A stretch of 13,536 nucleotides of DNA from HGM04593 sp045588345. GTDB taxonomy: Bacteria > Bacteroidota > Bacteroidia > Bacteroidales > Bacteroidaceae. Location: positions 1-13,536 of the forward strand of contig JAZNDZ010000069.1 in assembly GCA_045588345.1 (NCBI GenBank). Reading direction: 5' to 3'. Both the position numbers and the translations under genes were made by a program. Below the pieces are notes generated by a model. That model made no database searches and was not told the origin of the DNA. It saw only the letters and a program-made list of their open reading frames with translations. Shown here one piece after another: positions 6,860 to 13,536 of the stretch (the stretch's first letter is position 1; the number at the start of each line of letters is the position of its first letter).

Positions 6860-8293
6860 ATGAAACTTAAAGACATTATTCCTTTTCTTGTCCTGTTGCC
6901 GTCGGTAAGCTTTGCCGTTACAGATACCCTGCGTCTTACGCTTGATGAAGCGATAGAGATTGCGCAGAGCCACTCTTCCGATGCTAAGGTTGCAAGGCAC
7001 ACTTTCCTGGCTGCTGAATGGAGTTACAAATTCCACAAGGCAAACTATCTCCCGACGCTCACGTTTACCTCCGGGCCGAGCCTCAACAGAGTGATAAGCA
7101 AAATTACTCAGCCCGATGGTACAAGCCTCTTTGTGGAGCAGAATCAACTGAGTACGAATGCAACATTGAGTCTTACGCAGAATGTACCGTTCACAGGAGG
7201 ACAGCTTTTTCTTAAAAGTTCACTGCTGCGGCAGGATGAGTTCGCAAACGGCAGTGTCGCATACAACTCACAGCCGGTGGTTGTCGGTTACCAACAGACA
7301 TTGTTCGGTTACAATTCTCTGAAATGGGACAAACGCATTGAACCGGTACGTTACGATGCAGCCAGGAAAAGTTATAACGAGAGCATGGAACTTATCGCCT
7401 CACGCACGGTATCCTATTTCTTCAATGTGGCACAGGCACAGAGCGTACATGAAATTGCGATGTACAATTCTGCTTCGGCCGATACATTGAGCCGATATGC
7501 CCGTGGACGTTATAATATCGGTACGATAACTGAGAACGAAATGCTTCAACTTGAACTCAACAGGATTACTGCCGAGACAAATGTGCTGGATGCACGTAAT
7601 CTGCTCGATGATGCTGTACAGAGCCTTCGCTCCTATCTGGCTCTCGACAATGAAATTATAATTGAAGTTGAGGCTGACACTAAGACACCTGCTTGCAAGG
7701 CCAATGCCGGGAAGGCCATCCGTCTTGCATACGAACATAACCCGACACCGATGGAATATAAGATTGCTACTCTTTCAAGTCACAGCAATCTTGCCCAGGC
7801 AAAAGCCGCTTCGGGATTGAAGGCCGATCTCTACATACAGTTCGGACTTTCGCAGACAGCAGGGAACCTGCACGACAGTTACCGCTCGCTTCTCGACCAG
7901 CAATATGTGAGTATAGGACTGACGCTTCCGATTCTCGATTGGGGACGCGGCAAAGGAAGAGTAAGGATTGCAGAGTCTAACGTGAATCTTGTAGAGACGC
8001 AGATTGAACAGGCATACAAGGATTTCGAGAACAATATCATTAAAATGGTGCGCCAGTTCAATCTGCAGGCTCATCGTGTAGAAAGTGCCGAAAAAACAGC
8101 CTCTTTAGCGCAAAGGCGTTATGAGGTCGCGCGACACCTTTATCTTCAGGGCAAATCAACGATACTTGACCTCAATACGGCTACGCAGGAGAAAGACTAT
8201 GCTCACCGTAGCCACATTAATGCCATTGCTACCTTCTGGGAACTTTACTATGGACTGCGTAGCCTGACCGGCGGTAAAATATTTACGGAATAA
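6860..8293 (+). CDS. TolC-like outer membrane efflux protein
   Basis: Outer-membrane channel of a tripartite exporter. It has 477 aa with an N-terminal signal peptide (MKLKDIIPFLVLLPSVSFA, cleavage likely after Ala19) and no lipobox cysteine. The body is alpha-helical with beta-strand insertions. Both OEP repeats can be seen: ARGRYNIGTITENEMLQLEL (214-233) in the first half and RRYEVARHLYLQGKSTILDL (419-438) in the second, each with the R-Y-x(2-5)-G pattern. Length is normal for the TolC/OEP family. The frame stays open far upstream, but an earlier ATG at 6798 lies before the predicted sigma-54 start site near 6838 and would overlap the promoter, so 6860 is preferred. It is the first gene of the operon, followed 20 bases later by the adaptor. 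Confidence 0.93.
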   Translation: MKLKDIIPFLVLLPSVSFAVTDTLRLTLDEAIEIAQSHSSDAKVARHTFLAAEWSYKFHKANYLPTLTFTSGPSLNRVISKITQPDGTSLFVEQNQLSTNATLSLTQNVPFTGGQLFLKSSLLRQDEFANGSVAYNSQPVVVGYQQTLFGYNSLKWDKRIEPVRYDAARKSYNESMELIASRTVSYFFNVAQAQSVHEIAMYNSASADTLSRYARGRYNIGTITENEMLQLELNRITAETNVLDARNLLDDAVQSLRSYLALDNEIIIEVEADTKTPACKANAGKAIRLAYEHNPTPMEYKIATLSSHSNLAQAKAASGLKADLYIQFGLSQTAGNLHDSYRSLLDQQYVSIGLTLPILDWGRGKGRVRIAESNVNLVETQIEQAYKDFENNIIKMVRQFNLQAHRVESAEKTASLAQRRYEVARHLYLQGKSTILDLNTATQEKDYAHRSHINAIATFWELYYGLRSLTGGKIFTE

Positions 8294-8313
8294 TAAAAGT
8301 AAACAATATTATT

Positions 8314-9564
8314 ATGGATATACAATTAAAGAGACGGCCATGGTACATACGCCACAAGTATTACCTTCTTCTTGGAATAGCAATTGCTGCAATAACAGTA
8401 ATAAACATTATTATAATGACAGGGCCCAGCACGCACATTGTCGAGAGTGATGATATAGAGTATGCCGAGGCAAAAAACGACGATTTCCTTGAATATATTG
8501 ATGTCGAAGGTGTTGTACAACCTATACTCAACATAAAGGTAAGCAGCGGTGAAGGCGGCTATGTTTCCCGTGTCGTGGCAAGCGACGGTGCAATGCTTGA
8601 GGCCGGGGATACTATTGCCGTTCTTGAGAATCCGGAACTGTTGAGGGAGATTGATGAGTTGCGCCTGATGTGGCTGAAACAGCAGAAGAACTACCGTTTG
8701 CAGCAGTATCAGATGGAACAGAAAAGCCTGACACTCCGCCAGCAGATGCTTCAGGCTGAGTATGAGATTTCCCGCCTTACGAAGAGCTATATTCTTGATA
8801 AGGAAGAGGCGAAGATGGGAATCAAAAGCAAGGCGCAACTGGAGGTGGCTGAGGATGAATATCTCTACAACATCGAACGTACACGTCTTACTCTTGAGAG
8901 TCTGCGTCACGACTCCATTATGAATATCATACAGCGTTCACTGCTTGACAATGAACTGCATGAGAGCCGTCGCAAGTATGAGCGTGCGTGCAACCGTCTT
9001 GACAAACTTGTAGTTACAACCCCTGCAAAAGGTCAGTTGGGTTATCTGGCTGCCACTCCTGGACAGCGTGTGTCGGCCGGTGAGCGTGTAGCCGAAGTCA
9101 ATATACTCGATAATTTCAAGGTTCAGGCATTGCTCAGCGAGTACTATATCGACCGCATAACAGCAGGACTGCCGGCTACGGTCGTGTATCAGGAGAAGAA
9201 GTTCCCGTTGAAAATATCAAAGGTAGTTCCTGAGGTCAAGGAGCGTACGTTCGAGATAGAATTGGTGTTTACCGGGGAAAAACCTGAAAATGCGCACATA
9301 GGCAAAAGTTACCGTCTCCAGATTGAACTCGGAAAGCCCGAAAAGTGCTTGACCATTCCTCGTGACAAGTTCTTCAATACATCGTCCGGACATTATGTCT
9401 ATCGTCTGAGTGAGTCGGGAGGAAGTGCTGTACGTACCCCGATAACAATCGGTCGGCAGAACCCCAAGCAGTTTGAGGTTATCGAAGGCCTGCAGCCTGG
9501 GGACCACATTATAATATCGGACTACAGCGAGTTCGGTGATGTCGAAAGAATCATACTGAAATAA
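8314..9564 (+). CDS. HlyD/MacA-type periplasmic adaptor (membrane fusion protein)
   Basis: Links the inner-membrane ABC transporter to the outer-membrane channel. It has 416 aa with one N-terminal membrane anchor (about 17-36) and no lipoprotein signal. The biotinyl/lipoyl-like hairpin domain is split: first half about 70-106 (VEGVVQPILNIKVSS to VLENPELL), second half about 231-264 (KLVVTTPAKGQLGYLAATPG). Between them (107-230) is a long charged helical hairpin rich in Gln, Glu, Leu and Arg, the coiled coil that contacts the outer-membrane factor. A beta-barrel (about 265-340) and a membrane-proximal domain (about 341-416, with EGLQPGDHIIISD) follow. The order and length fit the MacA/HlyD family. 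The operon position between TolC-like and ABC genes agrees. Confidence 0.92.
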   Translation: MDIQLKRRPWYIRHKYYLLLGIAIAAITVINIIIMTGPSTHIVESDDIEYAEAKNDDFLEYIDVEGVVQPILNIKVSSGEGGYVSRVVASDGAMLEAGDTIAVLENPELLREIDELRLMWLKQQKNYRLQQYQMEQKSLTLRQQMLQAEYEISRLTKSYILDKEEAKMGIKSKAQLEVAEDEYLYNIERTRLTLESLRHDSIMNIIQRSLLDNELHESRRKYERACNRLDKLVVTTPAKGQLGYLAATPGQRVSAGERVAEVNILDNFKVQALLSEYYIDRITAGLPATVVYQEKKFPLKISKVVPEVKERTFEIELVFTGEKPENAHIGKSYRLQIELGKPEKCLTIPRDKFFNTSSGHYVYRLSESGGSAVRTPITIGRQNPKQFEVIEGLQPGDHIIISDYSEFGDVERIILK

Positions 9565-9644
9565 CGCAGTGATGAGGGATTTCAAAAGACAAATCAACAA
9601 TAATATATAACAATAGAACTACTTTTAATAAATTTGTAACAGAT

Positions 9645-10328
9645 ATGGAAAAAATCATCAAGACAGAAAACATCAGGAAAGTATTCCGCACCGAGGATGT
9701 AGAGACCTGGGCTTTGAATGGAATTGACATTGAAATCAATGAGGGCGAGTTTGTCGCGATAATGGGTCCGTCGGGATGCGGAAAATCCACTCTGCTGAAT
9801 ATTCTCGGTCTGCTCGATAATCCAAGCGAAGGCAGTTATCTGCTCAACGGTACCGATGTCACTCTCTTTACCGAGGACAACCGCACAACGCTGCGCAAAG
9901 GAGTGATAGGATTTGTGTTCCAGAGTTTCAATCTGATAGATGACCTCAATGTCTATGAGAACATAGAACTTCCTCTGCTGTACATGGGTATTCCCCGCAA
10001 GGAACGTAAGCGCAGAGTGGAGGACGCAATGAGGCGCATGGATATAACCCACCGTGCAGGACACTTCCCGCAGCAACTGTCGGGTGGACAGCAACAACGT
10101 GTGGCAATAGCGCGTGCAGTTGTGGCAACCCCTAAGATTATATTCGCCGATGAGCCTACAGGCAACCTCGATTCAAAGAACGGTATCGAGGTCATGGAGC
10201 TGCTCAAGCAACTCAACAGCGAGGGAACGACAATCGTAATGGTTACACACTCGCAGCGTGATGCCTCATACGCCAGGCGTGTCATAAACCTCTTCGACGG
10301 ACAGGTCACCGCCGAGATTCATCAATAA
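9645..10328 (+). CDS. ABC transporter ATP-binding protein, MacB/LolD type
   Basis: Stand-alone nucleotide-binding subunit of 227 aa that powers the adjacent FtsX-type permease. All motifs are present: Walker A GPSGCGKST (41-49), Q-loop VFQSFNL (91-97, Gln93), signature LSGGQQQR (145-152), Walker B IIFADEP (165-171, catalytic Glu170), D-loop GNLD (173-176) and switch His202 in THSQ. The sequence around FVFQSFNLIDDLNVYENIELPL and DEPTGNLDS is typical of the MacB/LolD/FtsE group of mechanotransmission (type VII) transporters. In canonical MacB this domain is fused to its permease, whereas here it is a separate gene. It follows the adaptor gene by 80 bases and precedes the permease by 19, consistent with one operon. 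Confidence 0.95.
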   Translation: MEKIIKTENIRKVFRTEDVETWALNGIDIEINEGEFVAIMGPSGCGKSTLLNILGLLDNPSEGSYLLNGTDVTLFTEDNRTTLRKGVIGFVFQSFNLIDDLNVYENIELPLLYMGIPRKERKRRVEDAMRRMDITHRAGHFPQQLSGGQQQRVAIARAVVATPKIIFADEPTGNLDSKNGIEVMELLKQLNSEGTTIVMVTHSQRDASYARRVINLFDGQVTAEIHQ

Positions 10329-10347
10329 CCCGCAAACAGAGTCAATT

Positions 10348-12666
10348 ATGTTGTTACACTATATGAAAATGGCTGTGAGACAGCTGCTCAAATATAAATT
10401 CCAGACATTTGTGTCTATGCTATGTATGGGCATAGGACTTACAGTCAATGGATATATAAAGTATGTGCTTGACACTGAATTTGGCGGGCCGCGTGATGAG
10501 ATAAGGCTGTATATTACCGATGCCTCGCAGAGTGCCGGAGGATACAGGCAACTTGAAGAAAAGAGAGTGGAAGGGATAGAGAACCTGCGTGCCGCGACGA
10601 TAAGACCTTATCAGGCAAATGCCTTCGTTGAGGGTAAACCGGAACTGCCTTATGAAGTCAATGTGTTTGGAATGACACCAGACCTCTTCAGACACTCGTT
10701 GTCGTCGAGTATGGAACGGCGCTTCAAGATAATGGCCGGGCGTGATTCAATAGGCAGGAATGAGGTGCTTGTGAGCAATGGACTCGCTAAAAGGATATAC
10801 GGTAAGGAGAGTGTAATAGGCAAAAGCATTACACTTGTAGCCGATGCCGGTGGCGAGAACGATTATACAGGACGCTCCTACCGCATAGCGGGTATTCTGA
10901 ATACCGGTGATGACAGTGAGCTGTGTGTATATGCTCCTTTGATATATAATGCCGACGTTGTGAAAATTTTTGCAGATATTGCCGATGGATATACGGCAAA
11001 GGAGGTGCAACATGCATTGGACAATGCCGGCCTGAAAACGTCGGATAACGGTACGCCCATCTCTTTCGCTGTAATAGAAGCTAATGTGATGCACGTTGAG
11101 GAAATCCTGGCATACATTGTTGTGACAATTTTCTCATGGCTCATATTCCTCATAGGCTTTATAACATTCATGAAATTCATGATACAGATGTTCTACACGC
11201 GGCAACGCGAGCTTGCCTTGCGCAAATGCGTAGGCTCAAAGAACAAAGGTCTTTATATGATGCTTGCCAGCGAGGTCACAGCAATGCTTGCTTGTGCGTT
11301 TGCAGTGTCATGCATAACATCCGAAGTCTCGTTCAACTATATCTCCTACATATATTTCGGGGACCTTATCAGCTTCTCTTCGTTGATTGTCGCGCAGCTT
11401 GAGACAACGCTCATAGCATTTGCGATATCTCTTGTTGTGATACTTTTCCCTATAATGAGATTGCGCAAGGTGGATATGAAAGGTGCAATGCTCCGTCGCC
11501 GTCAGGGAAAGAAAATGAAGAACGCAATGCTTGCACTGCAGTTTGCAATATCAATAACATTCCTTGTTTTGTTGGGAGTAGTGCTTCTCATTGCCGAATA
11601 TGATATAGGATGGTTGCCCGATAAGCTCTCGGCCAGTGAGCAGCGGAGAATAATAAGTCTGCACACAATGAAGTTTGGCTGGGATGAGATAAGGAGTGGA
11701 ATTGAGAAACACCCCATGGTTGAGGAGTATGTATATTGCAATAATGAGAACAGAAGCTCCGGTTCATTCTCGTATCATACCTGTATAGTGGGTAACGATA
11801 CTGTATATTCCGGAATTCTGGCACACGGTGACCCGCGTTATTTTGAGTTCTTCAATATCTCAATGGAGGGTAAGGTTGTGGCTCCCGATGAAGGCAACTA
11901 TGTATATGTTGACAGAATACTCTATGAAAGATTGCGGCAGAATCCGGAGTTTGACGGTACAGTGACACTCAGTTTCAACAGTTTCGGCAAATACCAGATT
12001 GCGGGTGTCATACAAGAGGATATATATGCCAAGGAACGTATCGCTTATGTCGATCACATCGGTGAATGTCCAATAGTTGGCTTCGTGTTCCTTGTTGACA
12101 GCTCTTATGATACATACTATTATCGCATAAAGGAAAGGTACACAACCGATGAGGCAAAGGATGCCTTTGAAACCATAATGCGTAAACATGTGCCTGAGGG
12201 CTTGGATGTGAGAGAGAATATACATACTCTCTATGAAGAACATATGGATAGGTATAAGGAACTGTATGGTTTGGTGAACCTTATGTATATGCTGGTGTTC
12301 GTGTGTCTGTTGGTTGTTGTCCTCAGTGTCTATTCATCAATCTCGCTTGATGCCGCCACCCGGCAGAAGGATATCGCAATAAGAAAGATAAACGGTGCCC
12401 GGAGCCTTGACATCATAAGACATTTCATTGCACCTTACCTGATAAACTACACAATCACATTTGTTGTGGTATATCCGTTCTTGGGATGGTTATTGCTGTT
12501 GCGGATGTTGAATGGTAATGGAAGCAGGCTTACTTCACCAACGGAGATTATTCTTTATGGTGTTTTGATATATCTTCTCACTGTGGGGCTGTTAGTGTTG
12601 ACCACATGGGGCAAGATACGTGCTATAATGAAAGTCAATCCTGCAGAAGTAGTGAGACGTGAGTAA
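10348..12666 (+). CDS. ABC transporter permease, tandem FtsX/MacB_PCD type
   Basis: Membrane subunit of 772 aa, about twice the length of a four-helix FtsX permease. Eight hydrophobic segments are visible: about 20-41, 254-281, 304-326, 345-369, 393-416, 643-666, 695-719 and 734-753. This gives two repeats of one helix, a large periplasmic MacB_PCD-like domain (about 45-250 and 420-640), then three helices. The duplication is confirmed by matching FtsX motifs: TRQRELALRKCVGSKNKGL (284-302) and TRQKDIAIRKINGARSLDI (671-689). The C-terminal coupling motif VNPAEVVRR (763-771) is typical, while its counterpart near 375-384 (VDMKGAMLRR) has diverged. One chain should therefore supply both halves of the transmembrane dimer. 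The substrate is unknown; peptides, lipids or macrolide-like compounds are all possible for the family. Confidence 0.93.
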   Translation: MLLHYMKMAVRQLLKYKFQTFVSMLCMGIGLTVNGYIKYVLDTEFGGPRDEIRLYITDASQSAGGYRQLEEKRVEGIENLRAATIRPYQANAFVEGKPELPYEVNVFGMTPDLFRHSLSSSMERRFKIMAGRDSIGRNEVLVSNGLAKRIYGKESVIGKSITLVADAGGENDYTGRSYRIAGILNTGDDSELCVYAPLIYNADVVKIFADIADGYTAKEVQHALDNAGLKTSDNGTPISFAVIEANVMHVEEILAYIVVTIFSWLIFLIGFITFMKFMIQMFYTRQRELALRKCVGSKNKGLYMMLASEVTAMLACAFAVSCITSEVSFNYISYIYFGDLISFSSLIVAQLETTLIAFAISLVVILFPIMRLRKVDMKGAMLRRRQGKKMKNAMLALQFAISITFLVLLGVVLLIAEYDIGWLPDKLSASEQRRIISLHTMKFGWDEIRSGIEKHPMVEEYVYCNNENRSSGSFSYHTCIVGNDTVYSGILAHGDPRYFEFFNISMEGKVVAPDEGNYVYVDRILYERLRQNPEFDGTVTLSFNSFGKYQIAGVIQEDIYAKERIAYVDHIGECPIVGFVFLVDSSYDTYYYRIKERYTTDEAKDAFETIMRKHVPEGLDVRENIHTLYEEHMDRYKELYGLVNLMYMLVFVCLLVVVLSVYSSISLDAATRQKDIAIRKINGARSLDIIRHFIAPYLINYTITFVVVYPFLGWLLLLRMLNGNGSRLTSPTEIILYGVLIYLLTVGLLVLTTWGKIRAIMKVNPAEVVRRE

Positions 12667-12671
12667 ATAAT

Positions 12672-12718
12672 TACAACAGGCGGGCGACTAACATGATTTC
12701 AGTCGCCCGCCTGTTGTA
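12672..12718. terminator. Bidirectional GC-rich terminator hairpin
   Basis: A perfect 18-bp stem, TACAACAGGCGGGCGACT (12672-12689) with its complement at 12701-12718, encloses an 11-base loop. It lies between the permease stop and the stop of the converging MFS gene. No strong T tract directly follows either side, but stem stability and position support termination in both directions. Confidence 0.78.
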
Positions 12719-12735
12719 TGATGTCAAGTCGTTTT

Positions 12736-13536
12736 TTACTTCTCGTTCTTCTCTTCAAGGCCGTAGTTGTACTTCTTGTCGGCCTTCAGGAGCAACAATG
12801 AGATAATCACTGCTATTACACCGAATCCGGCGAATATTGCCATTGGAAGGGTATAGTCTGTCGTGCCGTTTGATGTACAACTTTGGATTACGTTGCCGAT
12901 GAGTACAGGAACCATTGACAAACCGATATTCTGTATGTAGAATATGATTGCGTATGCAGAGCCCAGCTGCTTCATCGGGATAATCTTGGGAACTGAAGGC
13001 CACATAGCCGATGGAACGAGCGAGAATGCGATACCTAACAATATCATTACAATCACTGCGAACCACCAGATGTTCATCACCGGCAGGGCAAACAGTACAT
13101 GTACAATGGTCAGCAGCGAAGAGCCGATGAGCATTAGGGTTGCTCCCTTACCCATCTTGTCATACATTGAACCGAACAACGGTGTCAGCAGTATGGTGCC
13201 GAAAGGCAGGAGTCCCGGAATCATACCGGCAACGTCGGGGCTTACATTGTATTTGATAATCATGAGATTTGTCGCAAACTTAAGGAATGGGAACACCGCA
13301 GAGTAGAACATGAGGCAAAGCAGGGTAATGAGCCAGAATCCCTTGTTGCAGAAGATGACCTTGAGGTCGCTCATCTTGAACTGCTCCTCGCTCTCTGCTG
13401 TATTGTCGGCAGTTGTTGCCGATGCATCGAGTTTCTTGTCCATTACGCAATATACAATGTATGAAAGCATGCCGATACACAATGCCGATGCTCCAATCAT
13501 TACCGGTGCCGAAACAATGCCGAAGTACTGTGCGAC
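12736..13536 (-). CDS. MFS transporter, C-terminal part (5' end outside window)
   Basis: Integral membrane transporter of the major facilitator superfamily. The frame is open to the window edge, so the ATG at 13500 is internal and 266 C-terminal residues are visible. Seven hydrophobic segments can be seen, corresponding to TM6 to TM12. A hydrophilic linker after the first (KKLDASATTADNTAESEEQF) would be the central cytoplasmic loop. The loop motif GSMYDKMGKGA is the second-half form of MFS motif A (G-x3-D-x2-G-K/R). Segments such as LGSAYAIIFYIQNIGLSMVP are typical of a Bacteroidales MFS group distantly similar to MFSD1-like transporters, a resemblance recalled rather than tested. It ends in a charged cytoplasmic tail. 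The substrate is unknown. It converges on the exporter operon and is not part of it. Confidence 0.88.
   Translation of the reverse strand, partial: VAQYFGIVSAPVMIGASALCIGMLSYIVYCVMDKKLDASATTADNTAESEEQFKMSDLKVIFCNKGFWLITLLCLMFYSAVFPFLKFATNLMIIKYNVSPDVAGMIPGLLPFGTILLTPLFGSMYDKMGKGATLMLIGSSLLTIVHVLFALPVMNIWWFAVIVMILLGIAFSLVPSAMWPSVPKIIPMKQLGSAYAIIFYIQNIGLSMVPVLIGNVIQSCTSNGTTDYTLPMAIFAGFGVIAVIISLLLLKADKKYNYGLEEKNEK

Noticed and set aside
9629..9636. TAAATTTG, a perfect -7 match, just before the ATPase gene
   Set aside because: It is only 8 bases before the ATG, so transcription would be nearly leaderless, and no TTTG -33 box lies at the right distance. The four genes are better read as one operon.
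12944..13306. Plus-strand 120-codon ORF
   Set aside because: It is antisense to the MFS transporter, whose frame shows clear membrane helices and a motif A.

Overview
The window looks like chromosome from a member of the Bacteroidales (Bacteroides/Prevotella-like, probably gut-associated). Signs of this are the rpmG-DUF4295 pair, promoters of the Bacteroidetes type (TTTG, about 20 nt, TAnnTTTG), A-rich start regions without clear Shine-Dalgarno sequences, and an exported GH33 sialidase. No IS element, tRNA, rRNA or CRISPR array was seen.

Layout: (1) 1-391, the end of a ribosomal operon: 3' part of rpmG (L33), a 50-aa DUF4295 protein and an intrinsic terminator. (2) 392-680, a non-coding stretch with small hairpins. 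It carries a 94-codon minus-strand frame with no ATG that looks like a dispersed Bacteroidales repeat. (3) 681-2759 (-), a three-module secreted sialidase. (4) 3070-3663 (+), an ECF sigma factor with a good Bacteroidetes promoter and no adjacent anti-sigma gene, followed by a strong hairpin and a 60-aa protein of unknown function. (5) 4000-6654 (-), an NtrC-type sigma-54-dependent response regulator and its histidine kinase, ending at a 22-bp perfect bidirectional hairpin. (6) 6860-12666 (+), a divergent four-gene export operon: TolC-like outer-membrane factor, HlyD/MacA-like adaptor, stand-alone MacB-type ATPase, and a double-length FtsX/MacB-type permease. (7) An 18-bp GC-rich bidirectional terminator. 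(8) 12736-13536 (-), the C-terminal half of an MFS transporter that runs off the window.

The most coherent unit is the regulator/exporter module at 4050-12666. The space between the regulator and exporter contains a -24/-12 promoter with exact GG-N10-GC spacing in front of the exporter. Upstream of it are two dyads of the form TGTGC-N6-GCAC, 21 bp (two helical turns) apart, as expected for an enhancer of an NtrC-type activator. The simplest model is that the kinase and regulator switch on the tripartite exporter through RpoN. The kinase has two membrane helices but almost no extracytoplasmic loop, so it may sense inside the membrane, through its PAS-like domain, or through the transporter. 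The exported substrate cannot be read from the sequence.
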